A stretch of 64,000 nt of DNA from Gordionus sp. m RMFG-2023. Taxonomy: Eukaryota > Nematomorpha > Gordioida > Chordodea > Parachordodidae. Position numbers and translations under genes: made by a program. Shown piece by piece: positions 1 through 12,460 of this stretch. The stretch covers positions 3,707,475-3,771,474 of the forward strand of contig NC_088775.1 of the NCBI RefSeq assembly GCF_954871325.1. Direction: 5' to 3'. The first letter of the stretch is position 1. The number at the start of each line of letters is the position of its first letter. The notes beneath the pieces were generated by a model. It was given only the letters and a program-made list of their open reading frames with translations, was not told the DNA's origin and did not search any database.

Positions 1-439
1 TGAATGAATGATCTTAAAATTTAAATCGATATTTTTTTTCTCTGTACTCTTAATCCCTCCCCCCCCCTCCCCCTACGTTTACCTTTCTATAATTTTATTC
101 ATAAAACAAAAAAATAAATTATAATAATAATACATTAATAAAATACAAACATCAAACATTTTTATTTAAATTTTTTTCTTTTTTCAAAAAATCTTCTTAT
201 TTCTTAACTAAAATAGATTCCAGGTTAAATCCTTAGTTTTTCACTTGTTTTTTAAAAAATAAAATAGAGTTAAGCAGGGTATATATATATTTTAAAAAAA
301 ATTATGTATTTTGAATTTAATAAAAGGAATTTATATTATAATGTTTTTAAAGCTATCCCCAACCCCCCCCCCATCTCCTTCCCCAAACTTTTTTTTAAAA
401 AATGGAGTTGAAATTAAACCCTCCCATATCCCATATCAG

Positions 440-599
440 ACCTTAAAGGAGATGATCCAATAGAATTAGGGGATGAAGATTTGCACTTAATAGAAAGGTA
501 AGGGGGGAGTCGAAATTAAACCCTCCCATATCCCATATCAGGCCTTAAAGGAGATGATCCAATAGAATTAGGGGATGAAAATTTGCACTTAATAGAAAC
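440..599 (+). other. Tandem pair of 58-nt exon-like blocks (candidate duplicated exon)
   Basis: A 102-bp unit is repeated twice in tandem (about 405-614) with only a handful of differences. Each copy has a pyrimidine-rich stretch ending in CAG (at 439 and 541), a 58-nt block (440-497 and 542-599) and a GTAAGG donor-like hexamer (at 498 and 600). Reading from the third base, each block encodes 18 residues without a stop, LKGDDPIELGDEDLHLIE in the first and the same with D to N in the second. Since 58 is not a multiple of 3, using one block or the other keeps the same frame while using both would not, as expected of mutually exclusive exons. I do not recognise the peptide and see no flanking exons, so a non-coding duplication is equally possible. 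Confidence 0.35.
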
Positions 600-619
600 G
601 TAAGGGGGGGGGGGTTGCT

Positions 620-3600
620 CATTTTTGTGGAAAGCCCTATATTTGTTGTGGTGCAAAGGCCAATAATACAATGGCCTCGTGCAAATTGGTAAAATTACAG
701 TTTGTCGTTAGCAATCATTTAAGTTTGCTTTTTCAATACCTTTCTTTAATTCTTCGCTTTATAATATTATATATAAAATGTAATAATAAATAACTTACTG
801 ATGATCATAAAAAGGAATATTTAGGAAATTAAAGAAATAAGAAGGCAGACGATATAAAAAAGAATATTTAGGCAATTAAAGAAATAAGAAGGCAGACGAT
901 AATATAATTTTCAAAGACAAATTTTCTTTTTTTTAAAAAATGCTTATTTAAAATTTAGAATCGACGGATATTAATAAAAAGGCAACCTCGATTTAAACAA
1001 GTGATGCGGTTACGTTTTTTTTAAATTAAAAAATTAAGGCAAATCGTAAACTTTCAAAAAAAGGTTCCCGCATGTATAGAGGTACCCCCTTTCCCCAATA
1101 TTAATATCGACATCTTTTAATTTACAATAGTTAAGGGCTTTGTTTATTAAGCGGATGGGTTGCTAGGGGGGGGGGGGGTAGTTTGAGAATTATTTACAGT
1201 TATTATTTAATAAATAATAAAACAATTTAAAGCATAAAAAAACAATTAGAATTAAAGATTAAAAAGAAGAAAAAAAACTTTAAAAATAATATTTTAAGAA
1301 ATCATATTAATCTCGATATTGTAATTCTATTTTTTCTTTCCATTCTTTAATTCTCTTTTCCAAATTCATACATGTACTTTTAAATTACATTCAATTCTCT
1401 AACTTAGGTGTCTCCGTATGCCAATCAATCCTTAGCAATCCACCTAGAAAATAATTAGCTTATTAACAATGCACGTTTATAAAACGAAATCAATTGGCAC
1501 CAATTCCGATCAACGTGTCCCTTCAATTCATCATTTCAATCTCATGCCACTTTCGCCATTTCTATCTCAGCCTGAGTAGTTAAATTTAGAGCAAAAAATG
1601 GCTAATATTACATAATTTTAGTGGAGGAGAGGGGAAGGGACACGACCATTTAGGGTAGGGGGTGAGCTCTTCATAAGCCCTATCGACGATATAGTTTATA
1701 GGCATTCTCCTATCTTATTATAAAAAGGTACATTCATTGTCATTTAATTGAATTATTCCCAACTCTGGCTATATTGGCAAACCGTTACCTAGAAAATTAT
1801 CATCTGCCACAGTGATATCAGACGAATTGTAGAAGTCCTTATTGAATTAGCAAGTTATCTTTTTGCGGTAAATCCATTCTATAGCACGTGCTCAGCGGAA
1901 ACTTGGGGTTACGCTAATAGTGGAAAATTTTTACGCTAATTATTAAAAAAAAAGACCCTCCATAAACACAAATAAATAGAATCTTTAAAAAAAAATATAT
2001 ATATATAAAACTTGAATTTATATCATTATTTTTCATTGTTTAAAAAGTGACATCATATGTCATAAAAAATAAGAAGGTATATAACAATTACCGAAATAAA
2101 AAAAATATTATTTTTTATACAATACGATACTTATAAAACACGACGTTTCAGAAAGAAAGAAAAAAAATAGATTTTGTAGACAATGACTTATTGTTCTTAT
2201 TTTTACCAGTGGCTGACGATGTGGAACTAAGCCAAAAATTTTAAATTCAATTATAAAATGAATCACTATGGTGAAATTCGTTAGAGAAATTAATAATTTA
2301 AAGTAATAGGGCCCACAGCGACCTATATTAAGTGACCATATCGGAATAAATTTCTTTGATTGATGGGTTTCGCTAAAATATGGTCCTAATTTTAAATCAA
2401 TTTATAGGGGAAAATTACAAGACTAACGGTCAGCTGGTTTTAGAAGGTCGGTAACCGCTAGAAAGTTCGCTGAAAAATTGACAGGTATAAAAAAAAGAAT
2501 TATATTGCTGTCGCGTGGTGTTTTTTAATAAAAATAAAATCATGATTATTTTCCAATAAAAATCAAAATCGTATATTTTCCAAAAAAAATCATGATTTTA
2601 TATAAATTTTTAAATAGCACTTATTGTTATTAATCAATTCAAGACAATATAGTGTACAATATAAAGTTGAAATAAAAGAAATAAAAAATGAATGAAGCAG
2701 GTGAAGGTTACAAGATTTTAATTACATAAAAAAATATAATATAACTTTAAAAAAAATATATATAAGACATTTGAAAAGAATATTCTAAGGTTTGGGACAT
2801 TTTAGGGGGGGGGGGGGGGAGGGGGTATAAAAAAATATTTAAAAATATAATTTTAAGTTCGACAGCGATAATAGAAGTAACCCTTTTACGGGGAAAAAAA
2901 AATACGCTGGTCTAGGGTCGGACTAAAAAATGCGTACTCGAACTAGGGTCCGACTCGGACAAAAAGCTTTTTAAATTCGGGCTCGGGCGAAAAAATTACT
3001 TTGTAGACCTCTACTTATCCTATCAATTCAAAATATGCAAATTATTCGGAATTAAGGCAACTTTGGTGAGCGGATGACATAAATTTTAATGTGCAAATTG
3101 CTTGAAATATCCGAATTTTTAAGCGAATTACAATGCTCAATCTTAACTGATCCGATCTCCCTAAACCTTACGTCCCATTCAAGACTCTAAACCTCTCAGG
3201 TGATAAAAATATTAAAAAATTAATTCAATTACTAACTACGTGTTTACTAGAAGTTGGCCTGGCGCAAAGCTGGCCAGCTGATTATTGGGCAACTTATGTT
3301 AAAACAAATTATGAGCTGGGCCGAGCTGAGCAAAAAATTCTTCTTAAAAAAAGCTGGATTGGGCTGCAACCGATCTTTATTGTTCACTATGATGTTTCAT
3401 TCACAATGTGAAATTTCAATGACCCTATAATCTTAATGAGTCCTTATTTAGTAAAAAAAATATAAAGATTTTATATCCTATATATGCATCTATATCTAAC
3501 ATACATTATTTTTAAATAATCTGTATCCAGATCCTTTTTTAAGCACCTGCCAAACTCTAGGTGCACCCTTAAATTTTAAATTTATTTAAAGCTAGGATAA

Positions 3601-4530
3601 TTTAATTATAATATTCTATCCTATCATAATTTGAATAAAGTGTAATAATCCGAGACCCGCAGTCAAGGTTTGGTTTTCCCCATTTTTGTGCCACTTCCTC
3701 AGCAACCTAAAATATAAATTTTAAAACTAAGAGCCAGGCTAAGTTCTTTTGAAGGTAAATTTAAATTATATAAAATATAATAAACTATTTAATACATTTC
3801 CTTCTTTCAATTTCCCTTTGACTTTCTTTTTATTATAAAATATAGCTATGATTATTCAAAATGATAAAATATTAAAAATCACAAAAAGGCTGGGCTATAA
3901 AATGATCAAGTCTTAAAAAAATTTAACCACAAAAAAACTAGGTTGCAATGCAAACAATCAATGAATCCATAGATATGGAATATTTCAATCATCTAAATAA
4001 TCTCATTTTTATAATACATTTTACTTTTTAAATCTTTAATTAATGTTAAGTACTACAGGTATAATATGGATAAATAATATTGTAGATAGTTTATGTTAAA
4101 TAAATAAAAGCTTTCTTTCACTTTCCTTTGTTTTTTCTTCTGGTGCAAATTTTTTTTAAATCTTGCAAAATTGATTACTTGAATATGTTTTGATTATTTT
4201 TAATAAAATTAAATATTTCAAATTGTGCTATAAAAAGGGGAGTTGTGATAAAAGCTTATATATAAAAATGAGTTGAAAATATATTTCCAGTAAAGGTTAA
4301 ATATTTTGTTTATAAATATGTTACTATTCAAAATGTTAGGAGAAATATTTAATTTGGTTTACTTTCTATCTGGCTAACAAAAATAAGAATTTTTTTATAA
4401 ATTTCATAAGGAAAGATAATTAATTTGAAATCAAAGTTTATGATGATTATATTTATCCAATCAAACCTCAGGTTAATTAATAAAACAAAATATGTAATTA
4501 TTAAAATTTCTAAAATAATATAATGAATTT
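620..4530. other. Intergenic or intronic AT-rich DNA with short repeats
   Basis: No gene is visible. It holds a 48-bp tandem duplication at about 809-904, poly-G runs at 604-614, 1166-1178 and 2805-2825, and a GC-rich repeat remnant at about 2905-3015 ending in TAGACCTCTA, related to the CAGAGACCTGCAG MITE family described at 50312. If the MAGI exon at 4602-4935 is real, much of this stretch may be its first intron, but no downstream MAGI exon was recognised. Confidence 0.4.
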
Positions 4531-4601
4531 CTAAAATAGTGGCCTAATGAACAAAAAATATTTTATAACTTGAGCTAAATATAAAAAATCATACAACATA
4601 C

Positions 4602-4935
4602 CTTTTTCAACAAATTTCATAGTGATATTATTTTTATCTTTATTGATGTATCTAAGGTATTCCATCACATCAGATTTTCTATAGCCACAAATATTTTGAT
4701 TTTCAATTTCTAATATTATATCCCCTTGTCTGATTCCCAAAAAATTAAAACTCGAATAAGAATCAATAAGGGGAGCCACGGATTCTGACCCAAAAAGAAT
4801 AAATTGTCCACATTCAGCTCCTCCATAAAATGGAATGATTTTATTATCCTCGCTATAAATCGTTTTACAAATATTTGTTTCTTTGCAAGCACAATTAAAA
4901 AGAGAATTTTTATTGAATTGAATTTCACCAGGCAT
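4602..4935 (-). CDS. MAGI: First coding exon of a MAGI-type membrane-associated guanylate kinase scaffold (PDZ domain)
   Basis: The open frame starts at ATG 4935-4933 and encodes 111 codons before a GTATGT donor at 4601-4596, leaving one base of the next codon (phase 1 intron). Residues about 35-111 look like the N-terminal PDZ domain of MAGI proteins: GGAECGQFILFG resembles the GGAEHGQF-type carboxylate-binding loop peculiar to that domain, followed by GIRQGDIILEIENQNICGY (strands 3-4) and a helix with DVMEYLRYI. MAGI proteins organise junctions and synapses under the plasma membrane through GK, WW and PDZ domains, none of which is seen here, so the rest must lie at lower coordinates or outside the window. 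The frame stays open past the donor into intron sequence, which is a chance extension. A different PDZ gene is possible. Confidence 0.6.
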
Positions 4936-6325
4936 CGTATTATAATATGATAATATTAGTATTGATAATAACCTGCATTATAAAATAAGCAAATTTAAAA
5001 ATCCCAGGTAAATGATGGAGAAATATTCGCTTCGCGAGGTAACTCTAATTAAATAAATTCTAGAATTTAAGTTTTTAATAACAAGATATAAAATTTAGTA
5101 ATCTACTACTAAACGATTATATATATAAAAGTTATTTTAAAAAGGAGTAAAAATATTGAAGGGAAGCTTGTAAATTTTTCTTCAATTTTATACATTATGA
5201 TATTTTTTTAAATTTAATAAAAGTAAATCTTGTGCTTTTTATACATATTTTTCGTGATATTCAAAGATTTTTGGCATATAGTATGGGCGAAAGAAATCTT
5301 AAATAAATATATCTTCGAACATTTTTATTTCAAATTCGGAATAAGACATAGGCCTGATGTATAAACAAAATATATAAGTTTTGACTATGATATAATTTAA
5401 AAAAATATTTTTTTAAATTATTTTAATTAAAGGCATATTTCTAATGTCTATTAGGCCAAAAATTAAAGAGGATTTTTAGAAAATGTAATTTAAATACAAT
5501 TTTAAATATTTTGTGTTAAGAATTTTAAATGGATATTATGCCTATTTTCCAAGTCTTTGACAAAGGTATAGTTAAACTAATATCTTTCATAATATTCAAT
5601 TCAGAATTAAAATTGATTATGATCAATACTTTATTTCATTTTTCTGATAAACCATATTCATAATTTTGATTTTGTATGATGATTAAGATGATATTACATT
5701 TATCTAATTTAAATGATGAATTATGATCGCGATATTAAAATATATGTGGAATTAAGAGTACTAAAATATGTAATTCAGAGTACTCTTGCTCAAGAATATG
5801 CAAGAAATCAAGTGGGTTCTTTACAATTGAAATGAGAGGTGCAAGAAAATACTTGGGAACAACGAATTTGTTATGCTTCAACTTGCCATTGAAGATCCGT
5901 AAGGAGACGCCTTTCAGAAATCTCATCAATAGACTTGATTACCTTATTCAAAAATATTATCGTTAAAACAATTTATCAACTTAAACCGAGGATATGGATG
6001 CTTGCTTTATAAAATATTTTATGCGTGATTAAATTAGATATATTCAACACAACAGGATCTAATCAATAGATAATTTGTTTATTTTTTTAAAAGTATTTAA
6101 ATAATATTTCTATATTGTCATTCAAACCGAATATTGCTATAAAAATTGATATATCACGTTCCATGCAACTTTCAGAGTAAAGCCCATTTTTAAAAGTTCA
6201 ATCTCGAGGTTGAAGTTGTCCTTTTGGCTTAGTCTAAGTATTTTTTAATATTTTATTTACTCTGTGTTTAAAAAAATTAAGTTTAAAAAAATTAAATTGA
6301 AAAAAAGAAAATCTAGATCTTGCTT
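4936..6325. other. Upstream region of the MAGI-type exon, no recognised gene
   Basis: AT-rich DNA. Around 5770-5930 both strands have short open frames (plus strand contains MRGARKYLGTTNLLCFNLPL, minus strand a 64-residue frame), which could be a decayed transposon piece, but I cannot assign it. The promoter of the minus-strand exon at 4935 should lie here; no specific element was identified. Confidence 0.3.
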
Positions 6326-6330
6326 AAAAA

Positions 6331-6551
6331 AGAGAAGAAGAAGAGAAGAGAAGAGAAGAGAAGAGAAGAGAAGAGAAGAGAAGAGAAGAGAAGAGAAGAG
6401 AAGAAGAAGAGAAGAGAAGAGAAGAGAAGAGAAGAGAAGAGAAGAGAAGAGAAGAGAAGAGAAGAGAAGAGAAGAGAAGAGAAGAGAAGAGAAGAGAAGA
6501 GAAGAGAAGAGAAGAGAAGAGAAGAGAAGAGAAGAGAAGAGAAGAGAAGAA
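6331..6551. repeat. (AAGAG)n pentanucleotide microsatellite
   Basis: About 220 bp of near-perfect AAGAG/GAAGA repeats, interrupted by two extra AGA triplets near 6341 and 6404, then a short (AAAAT)n tail. It is a homopurine strand throughout. Long open frames in several phases here (Arg/Glu/Lys or Ser/Leu/Phe repeats) are artefacts of the pentamer and not genes. Confidence 0.97.
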
Positions 6552-6559
6552 ATAAAATA

Positions 6560-8519
6560 AAATAAAAACATAGCCAATTCACCTTATTTATGAAATAGGT
6601 AATGAAGGGATTTAGCATAGAAATAAAAATCAGAAGTATCTTTATTAAATCAAACAACTGTAAAATACCCAAAACATAATTTTTATAAGTAAAAATGATT
6701 CTCGTTTTACAAATAATATATCTTTATATAAACTATAATTTAATTAATGATATGCATAGTATGCTTAATCACTTAAGAAGACAAATATTAATATATCAAT
6801 TTACCATATCAACAAGAAAATGTATTAACTTTTACGATTATCGATAATTTAAATATTTGATTTGCTGAGTGTCAATATACAAACCAAACATATATTAAAG
6901 ATAATATAATATTATTTTAAAAAAAGACCATTTAAATATAACGTAATCAATATCTCGTCAGGTAAGACTCTCAATGACCTCCTAACACAAAAAACTAAAT
7001 AATTATTTAAATTGTATTTTAACTTTCTACCTTACATCCAATTTTTTTTAAACTTTACTTTACTATAATATAGGAAGGGATAAATAGGAAAAAAGAGCCA
7101 CAGAATATTGACTTTAAATCTTCATAATTCTAAAAAATACTTTTAGTTTGATGGCATTCATTATTTTGATAATACTCTAGTCATTCCTTAAGACTTCTGC
7201 TTAAATCAATTCAAACAAAAATAGGAAGAAATTTTGGCTATTGTTATGATCTTAATTTAAATCAATAAAGAAGCAATCTTATATTTTTTCAGGAGCCTAC
7301 TTTTTAGGAGTTTTTTTTATATTAATTGTTGTTTAGAAATTCAAAGATCAATCTTAATTTGAAAGGCTTATTAGAATATTGGAAAAAAAAATGATATATA
7401 GAAATGTTCCGGTTTAAGGGTTCGAAGAATTGCGTAATCAACATTTTATAATTTTTTTAAAAAAATCTCATCATCGATATTGGGACATTTCACTTTGCTT
7501 GAGAGAGTGGGAAAAGAATCGTGTAAAGTGAAGTTATCAACGAATAAAGAAATAATAAACATAAACCAATCATAATTGAGCAAATTTATTTTTCAGATGA
7601 AGAAGAATTGATAAATAAAAAAAAGGTCTTAACTAGACATTAAACGACTTTGTAAACTATCATAGGTTTTCTGTTAGTTGACCGCACACAAAAGCGTTTA
7701 AGTTTATGTATTAAAATTTGTTTCCTTTTCTGTCCTGAAAGAATTTTAAATGATTTTTATTAAAAATGATAAAAAATTTCAAAGTAGTTTTCAATGTATA
7801 TGAGTGGTAGGAGCACTTCATTTCTAAAAGCTTTAGAGAGGATGAGGGGGGGGGGGGGTAAAAATGAGTTGCATCTTAGTAATAATTTTCACTTACACGC
7901 TGCTCATCTACGTGAAGGTATTAAATAAAAGCCGAGAATATATGAATTAAAATATATAATTATAAAAATACATATCTTTTACACAATTTCTAATTTAAAT
8001 ATAAAGGTTTCCTTAGAAGATTATATTATTTTGATTATTTATATATTTTCCATTATTTAAAACTGTGAATAATCATGGCAATAATCTTTAAAAAGATTAG
8101 ACACGCATTATCTTTGCTTAATTAGTTCATAATGTTAATTTAACTGTATGATTATTTAGAATATATTCCTGAGGAAAAAAAATGGTCAGAAATGTTATCC
8201 TTTTAACTTTATGATACAATTTATGAGTAGCAAGTCAATAAATGGTATATTTTATATTATAATCAATTTTACATTTAACAGATAAAGATATACTATTAAC
8301 ATGGAAACGTATGTCTAAGGAAGTATGGTTGAATAAGGAACATTCGATGATAAGTAATTATAACATGTTTTTATTTGAATTAATTTATTTACTTTTAGAT
8401 ATTATGTTTGAGGAGAAAAAAAGGTACTATAAACATAAAAGAAATAAATTTGCGATAACCCAGCTGAAGTTATAATTTATTACAATTTTTAACTTAAATT
8501 TCTTATTTAACATGACTTT
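6560..8519. other. AT-rich intergenic DNA
   Basis: No coding region or recognisable transposon. A G13 run lies at 7846-7858. Confidence 0.4.
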
Positions 8520-8854
8520 GAATTGGGGAACCTTGGCTTAGCATTGAATAGCTTTGCAATGAAATGCTATATTTGCTTAATTTTAATATTTTGGGTGGTT
8601 AGTTTTGAGTAGGATTGAGATGCGTCATTTGGAGCTTTGCCTCGAAATCTGTTATATGTGTATTTGAGTTATTTAATTTCACTACTTGTATTTTATCAGA
8701 ATTTACGTTTAAAAATACTTAGAATTACGGGGATCCGTTATGGGGGGGGGTAAGATTTTATTTTACTTTAATCCTTTATGCTTTGGGTTAATTATCTATT
8801 TTATGGATGTAATTTATCTAAGAGTTGAGAATTTTTTTGTGTTATTTATGCTAA
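8520..8854. repeat. Left block of a degenerate CTTTGAG-rich satellite
   Basis: Contains recurrent phrases such as TAGTTTTGAGTAGGATTGAG, GGAGCTTTGCCT and CTTTGGGTTAATT that return in 13182-13916 and 15569-15850. It stops where a possible 4.3-kb insertion begins (8863). Diverged copies, so unit borders are not sharp. Confidence 0.5.
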
Positions 8855-10234
8855 CTTGAGATCAATGTTGTTAGACTCTACTTTCAAAAATAGCTAACGA
8901 TTGGTATCGCTATTTTACAAAAAAAGTAACCCGCTATAGCTAACATTGTTGGAAAAAGTAGCGCGCTAATAGCTACCTTTTACGTTTACTTTAGAATTTT
9001 TTTTTAAAACATTTTCTATGTATCTCTATTTCCACAAATAAAAAAATATGACTAAAATTTTAAATATTTTTAAAATATTTTTTTTCTATTGCATCTCAAT
9101 AATAATAACATTTCCATACTGTCATTCCTAAGTCTAGAGCGGCGATCAGAAAGTATATGCTATGACTAAATTACAACATTAGCACTTGAGGGCAATGAAG
9201 TATTTAATATATATATTTTATATACCAATAATCACCAAAAATAATGCGTCTAAAGGATTTTTAATAGCATTTATTTTAAACCAACCATCCATAGTAGGTG
9301 GCGTTTTTGATTTGGCTAGGATCAGTCTAAAATTGTAATAGTAATAGTTCGAATAAAAATTATATAGAGAATTGGCCTGGCCAACTCCCTTTTTTATCTA
9401 TTGAATTTCTCCTAAAATTGGTTAAAACGCGAAAGGATTAAAATAAGTATTATTTTTTTTAGCAAGGTTTGATAAAATTTATAAATATTTAAAATAGATG
9501 AGTGATTAATTTTAAGCATGTTTAACATCCAGATAATAATTTATAAAATATTATTATTTAAATAGATGAGTCTGAATAATAAAATAAAATGTTGATAATA
9601 GTTATTCATTAATTATTAATTTATAATATAATTCTTGAATAATATATTATAGCTAGTTGGAGTGGGCCAGAAAATCATCTTTCACATAAACTCATCTAGC
9701 TCAAAATCTATTATAGATACAGTTTTGATTCAAATTTTATTTTAAAGATTAAGGATTGGGGGAGGGGGGGGGGTGTACAAATTGATATTAAGTTTGTTTA
9801 TTATATAACTTTTAAATGTTTCCTCGATGAAGCTAAATAGTCTTGTTTGATGCTAAAAAAAAACTTTCCGACACATTTTACAATAAAATTTATATTCTGT
9901 GTTAATTTTTTATTTATCGTTATTAAAATATTTACTAATTCAGAGGGGCCATTACTAAATACTGCATTATTAAACTGCATTTCTGAACTGCATTGCTAAA
10001 AAGCAATTAAAGATAATCAATCAGAATTTTATTGTATAATAAAAATAATTTTCAGAATCAGTATTTTAAAATATATTTAAATCAATATTTTATTGTATAA
10101 AAAATTGAAACTAAATATCAAATAATATATATTTCTATTTTTATCTAAGTACTAATGGGAGAAAAAAAAATATTTACTAGCTTATAACTGTTGTAGATAT
10201 TATTTTTTTATTATTATTGCAAGTCATTTTGAAT

Positions 10235-10655
10235 ATTTTTTTTTGTCGATATTATATTTCCGTACCAAACATCCTGGATCCTACAAATTTTTCATTAGAT
10301 GATGTCTTAAGACCAGATGGTTTAACTTCCGTGCCTTGGTCTTTAGGGGAATCCTTAATTTGGTACTCCACATGCGTATCTTCTCCAAAAAATTTAAATT
10401 CTAATCCGGTTGATATAGCCGAGAAAAAAAAACAATAAAATTTTCCAAATTCACAAATTATATTTTTTTACCGATCGTTATCTCTTCCCATGGACATATG
10501 CCAAGCGGAACTTTAAAATTCTTAAATAAATATAGGCGATAAGATAAGAGCCATTACATCAGAACCTAAAGAATACTATTTTCTAAAACAAAATCTACAA
10601 ATAACTATTTTAAAATATAGCTATTCATGTTTTTTGGGAACATGTAGTCCCACCT
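10235..10655 (+). pseudogene. LINE 3' fragment: C-terminal restriction-like endonuclease domain
   Basis: The frame 10217-10438 contains RPDGLTSVPWSLGESLIW, matching the RPDG...W..G..L..D.TC signature at the C-terminus of non-LTR elements whose nuclease is restriction-like (R2-type). The usual WD before the TC is WYST here, so a catalytic acid appears lost. After a stop at 10436-10438 the similarity resumes in another frame with ITSEPKEYYFLKQNLQITIL and FLGT, the normal element tail. Two other copies of this domain lie in the window (22395-22660 minus; 31420-31560 within the relic at 29290), and the phrase WSLGE is shared with the latter. A dead 5'-truncated copy, on domain logic rather than a database match. 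Confidence 0.6.
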
Positions 10656-10699
10656 CCGTTTTTATAAAATAATGTTTTATTTTATTTTATATGTTTAAT

Positions 10700-11590
10700 A
10701 TGAATATTATTATTTTTATATGAAAATTAGAATATTATTATTTTTATATGAAAATAAAAAAATTTTTTGTCAATATTATTTTTTTTTTGGCAATATTATC
10801 TTTTTGTCAAACATTATTTTTTTTGGTGTTATAAAAACCTCACAAAAAGAAAAAAAATTATTATTATTATTTTATTTTTTCGATTTTATTTTAATTTATT
10901 CATCTTTTGTACCAAGATTTACTTGTTATACAAAAGTAAGATATATTTATATATTAAATAAAGAGTTGGAAATTCAAGTGTGATATTAGAAATAAAAAAT
11001 AAACGATTATTATACCAATTGTGAATTAATTTTACGGAGAATTGAGAAAATTACAACTCAAAATTTAACAAATGTTGTATTATGCAAATTTAGTTTAAAA
11101 AATAGTTGTACTTATATTTGTTATATGCAAAGATAAATTTTACATTTTTATATTTTATGGAATAACATTAATTTAAATGATGGATTTTTATTTTATATGT
11201 TTATTTCTTCGAAAAATTATTATGTTGAATATTCAAATGATTATAAAAAATAATGAACATATATATATGGTTCAATTATTTCAATAAAAATTAATTGGAA
11301 TTTCATAGAAAAAGGAAATTGTTTTGTGTTCATTATAGAATCCTAATTTATTGATAGAAAGAAAGATTCAGTGTCTTCTAACAAAAAAAAAAGGTAATAC
11401 AGTTATTTAATAAAAATAAATTAATTAAAGGAGTTTATATCATATTATTTTAGGTTCGTTGAATAGTAAGTGTTTATTAATTAAATTATTATTAAGATTA
11501 ATCCTTTGTTTATTTTATATAGATTTTATTTATCTTGATTCCTGTTACGCTCTCCCAAATAACATTAAGCCCCTGAGCAAGTTCGGATTT
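10700..11590. other. AT-rich DNA, no gene recognised
   Basis: Short open frames at 10720-10983 are Phe/Ile/Leu/Lys-rich products of poly-T and ATT repeats and look non-coding. Confidence 0.4.
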
Positions 11591-12460
11591 GTAACAACAA
11601 ATATATATCCATAAGAGGGCGTTAAATACATAAATATGAAATTATCATTTTTAGGTACCCCGCATGATTATTGGTTAGCGTTTTTTTATATTTGGGTGTA
11701 AATACATGCGGAAAATTGAAATATTAAAAAAAATTATAGGTTTCTTTGACATTATGAGTGGGTTTAGAATCGAAATTTAATAGAAAACTTGTGAGGAACA
11801 TATTTCTAGCGTTATTAATCAAAATTTCTTCATTTTGGTTTTATACGCGTATATTTACGTGTTAAGCATTATCCTAAACCATATTACAAAATATTTTGAT
11901 TTGACCGACTGCCAACCGACCACTTACTAAATATTCGTTTGACCAAATTTGCTAGTTAGTTTAAATTGAAAAATGTTTTCATATAAATACGAGTTATCGG
12001 TCAAATCACAATATTTTAAAATATTTTTTTTGGATATTGTTTTTGCATGTATTTATAGAGATATAAAACAAAAATTAACATTTTTCAATTAATATTACTG
12101 GCAAATTTTGTTAAGCGAATATTTAAGTACGTGGTCGATTTTGGGCCGGAAATCGGTCAAATCAAAATATATTCATAATATTTTTTTAAGATAATGATCA
12201 CGTAAATATCCGCGTATTAAACAAAAATGAGATTTTAATTAATAACGCCAGCAATATATACCTCACAAGTTTTCTATTATTTTTCGATTCTAAACTTACT
12301 CATAAATTAAATGTCATAGAATATCTTCTTTTTTTTCGATATTCCGCTTGTATTACACCCAAATATAAAAAAGCGTTAACCAATAATCATTCGGGTTTCC
12401 TAGAATGATATTTTCATATTTATGCATTTAACGCCCTCTTATGGATATATATTTGTTTAC
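11591..12460. mobile_element. 870-bp foldback (near-complete palindrome) DNA element
   Basis: The left end GTAACAACAAATATATATCC matches, reverse-complemented, the right end GGATATATATTTGTTTAC. The arms continue inward through GAGGGCGTTAAATACATA, GATTATTGGTTAGCG, TATTTGGGTGTAA and a GTTATTAATCAAAAT region towards a centre near 12025, so almost the whole element can fold on itself. No coding capacity. It lies between the LINE fragment at 10235 and the satellite block at 13182. Target duplications were not clear. Confidence 0.75.

Noticed and set aside
5735-5929. 64-residue minus-strand frame and an overlapping plus-strand frame
   Set aside because: Both strands are open over a short interval and neither has a domain I can name; kept only as a note in the gap entry.
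6257-6672. Several overlapping long open frames (Arg/Glu/Lys and Ser/Leu/Phe repeats)
   Set aside because: They exist only because the AAGAG pentamer has no stop in several phases. The same applies at 21509-21904, 35592-35912, 37096-37551 and 39567-39816.
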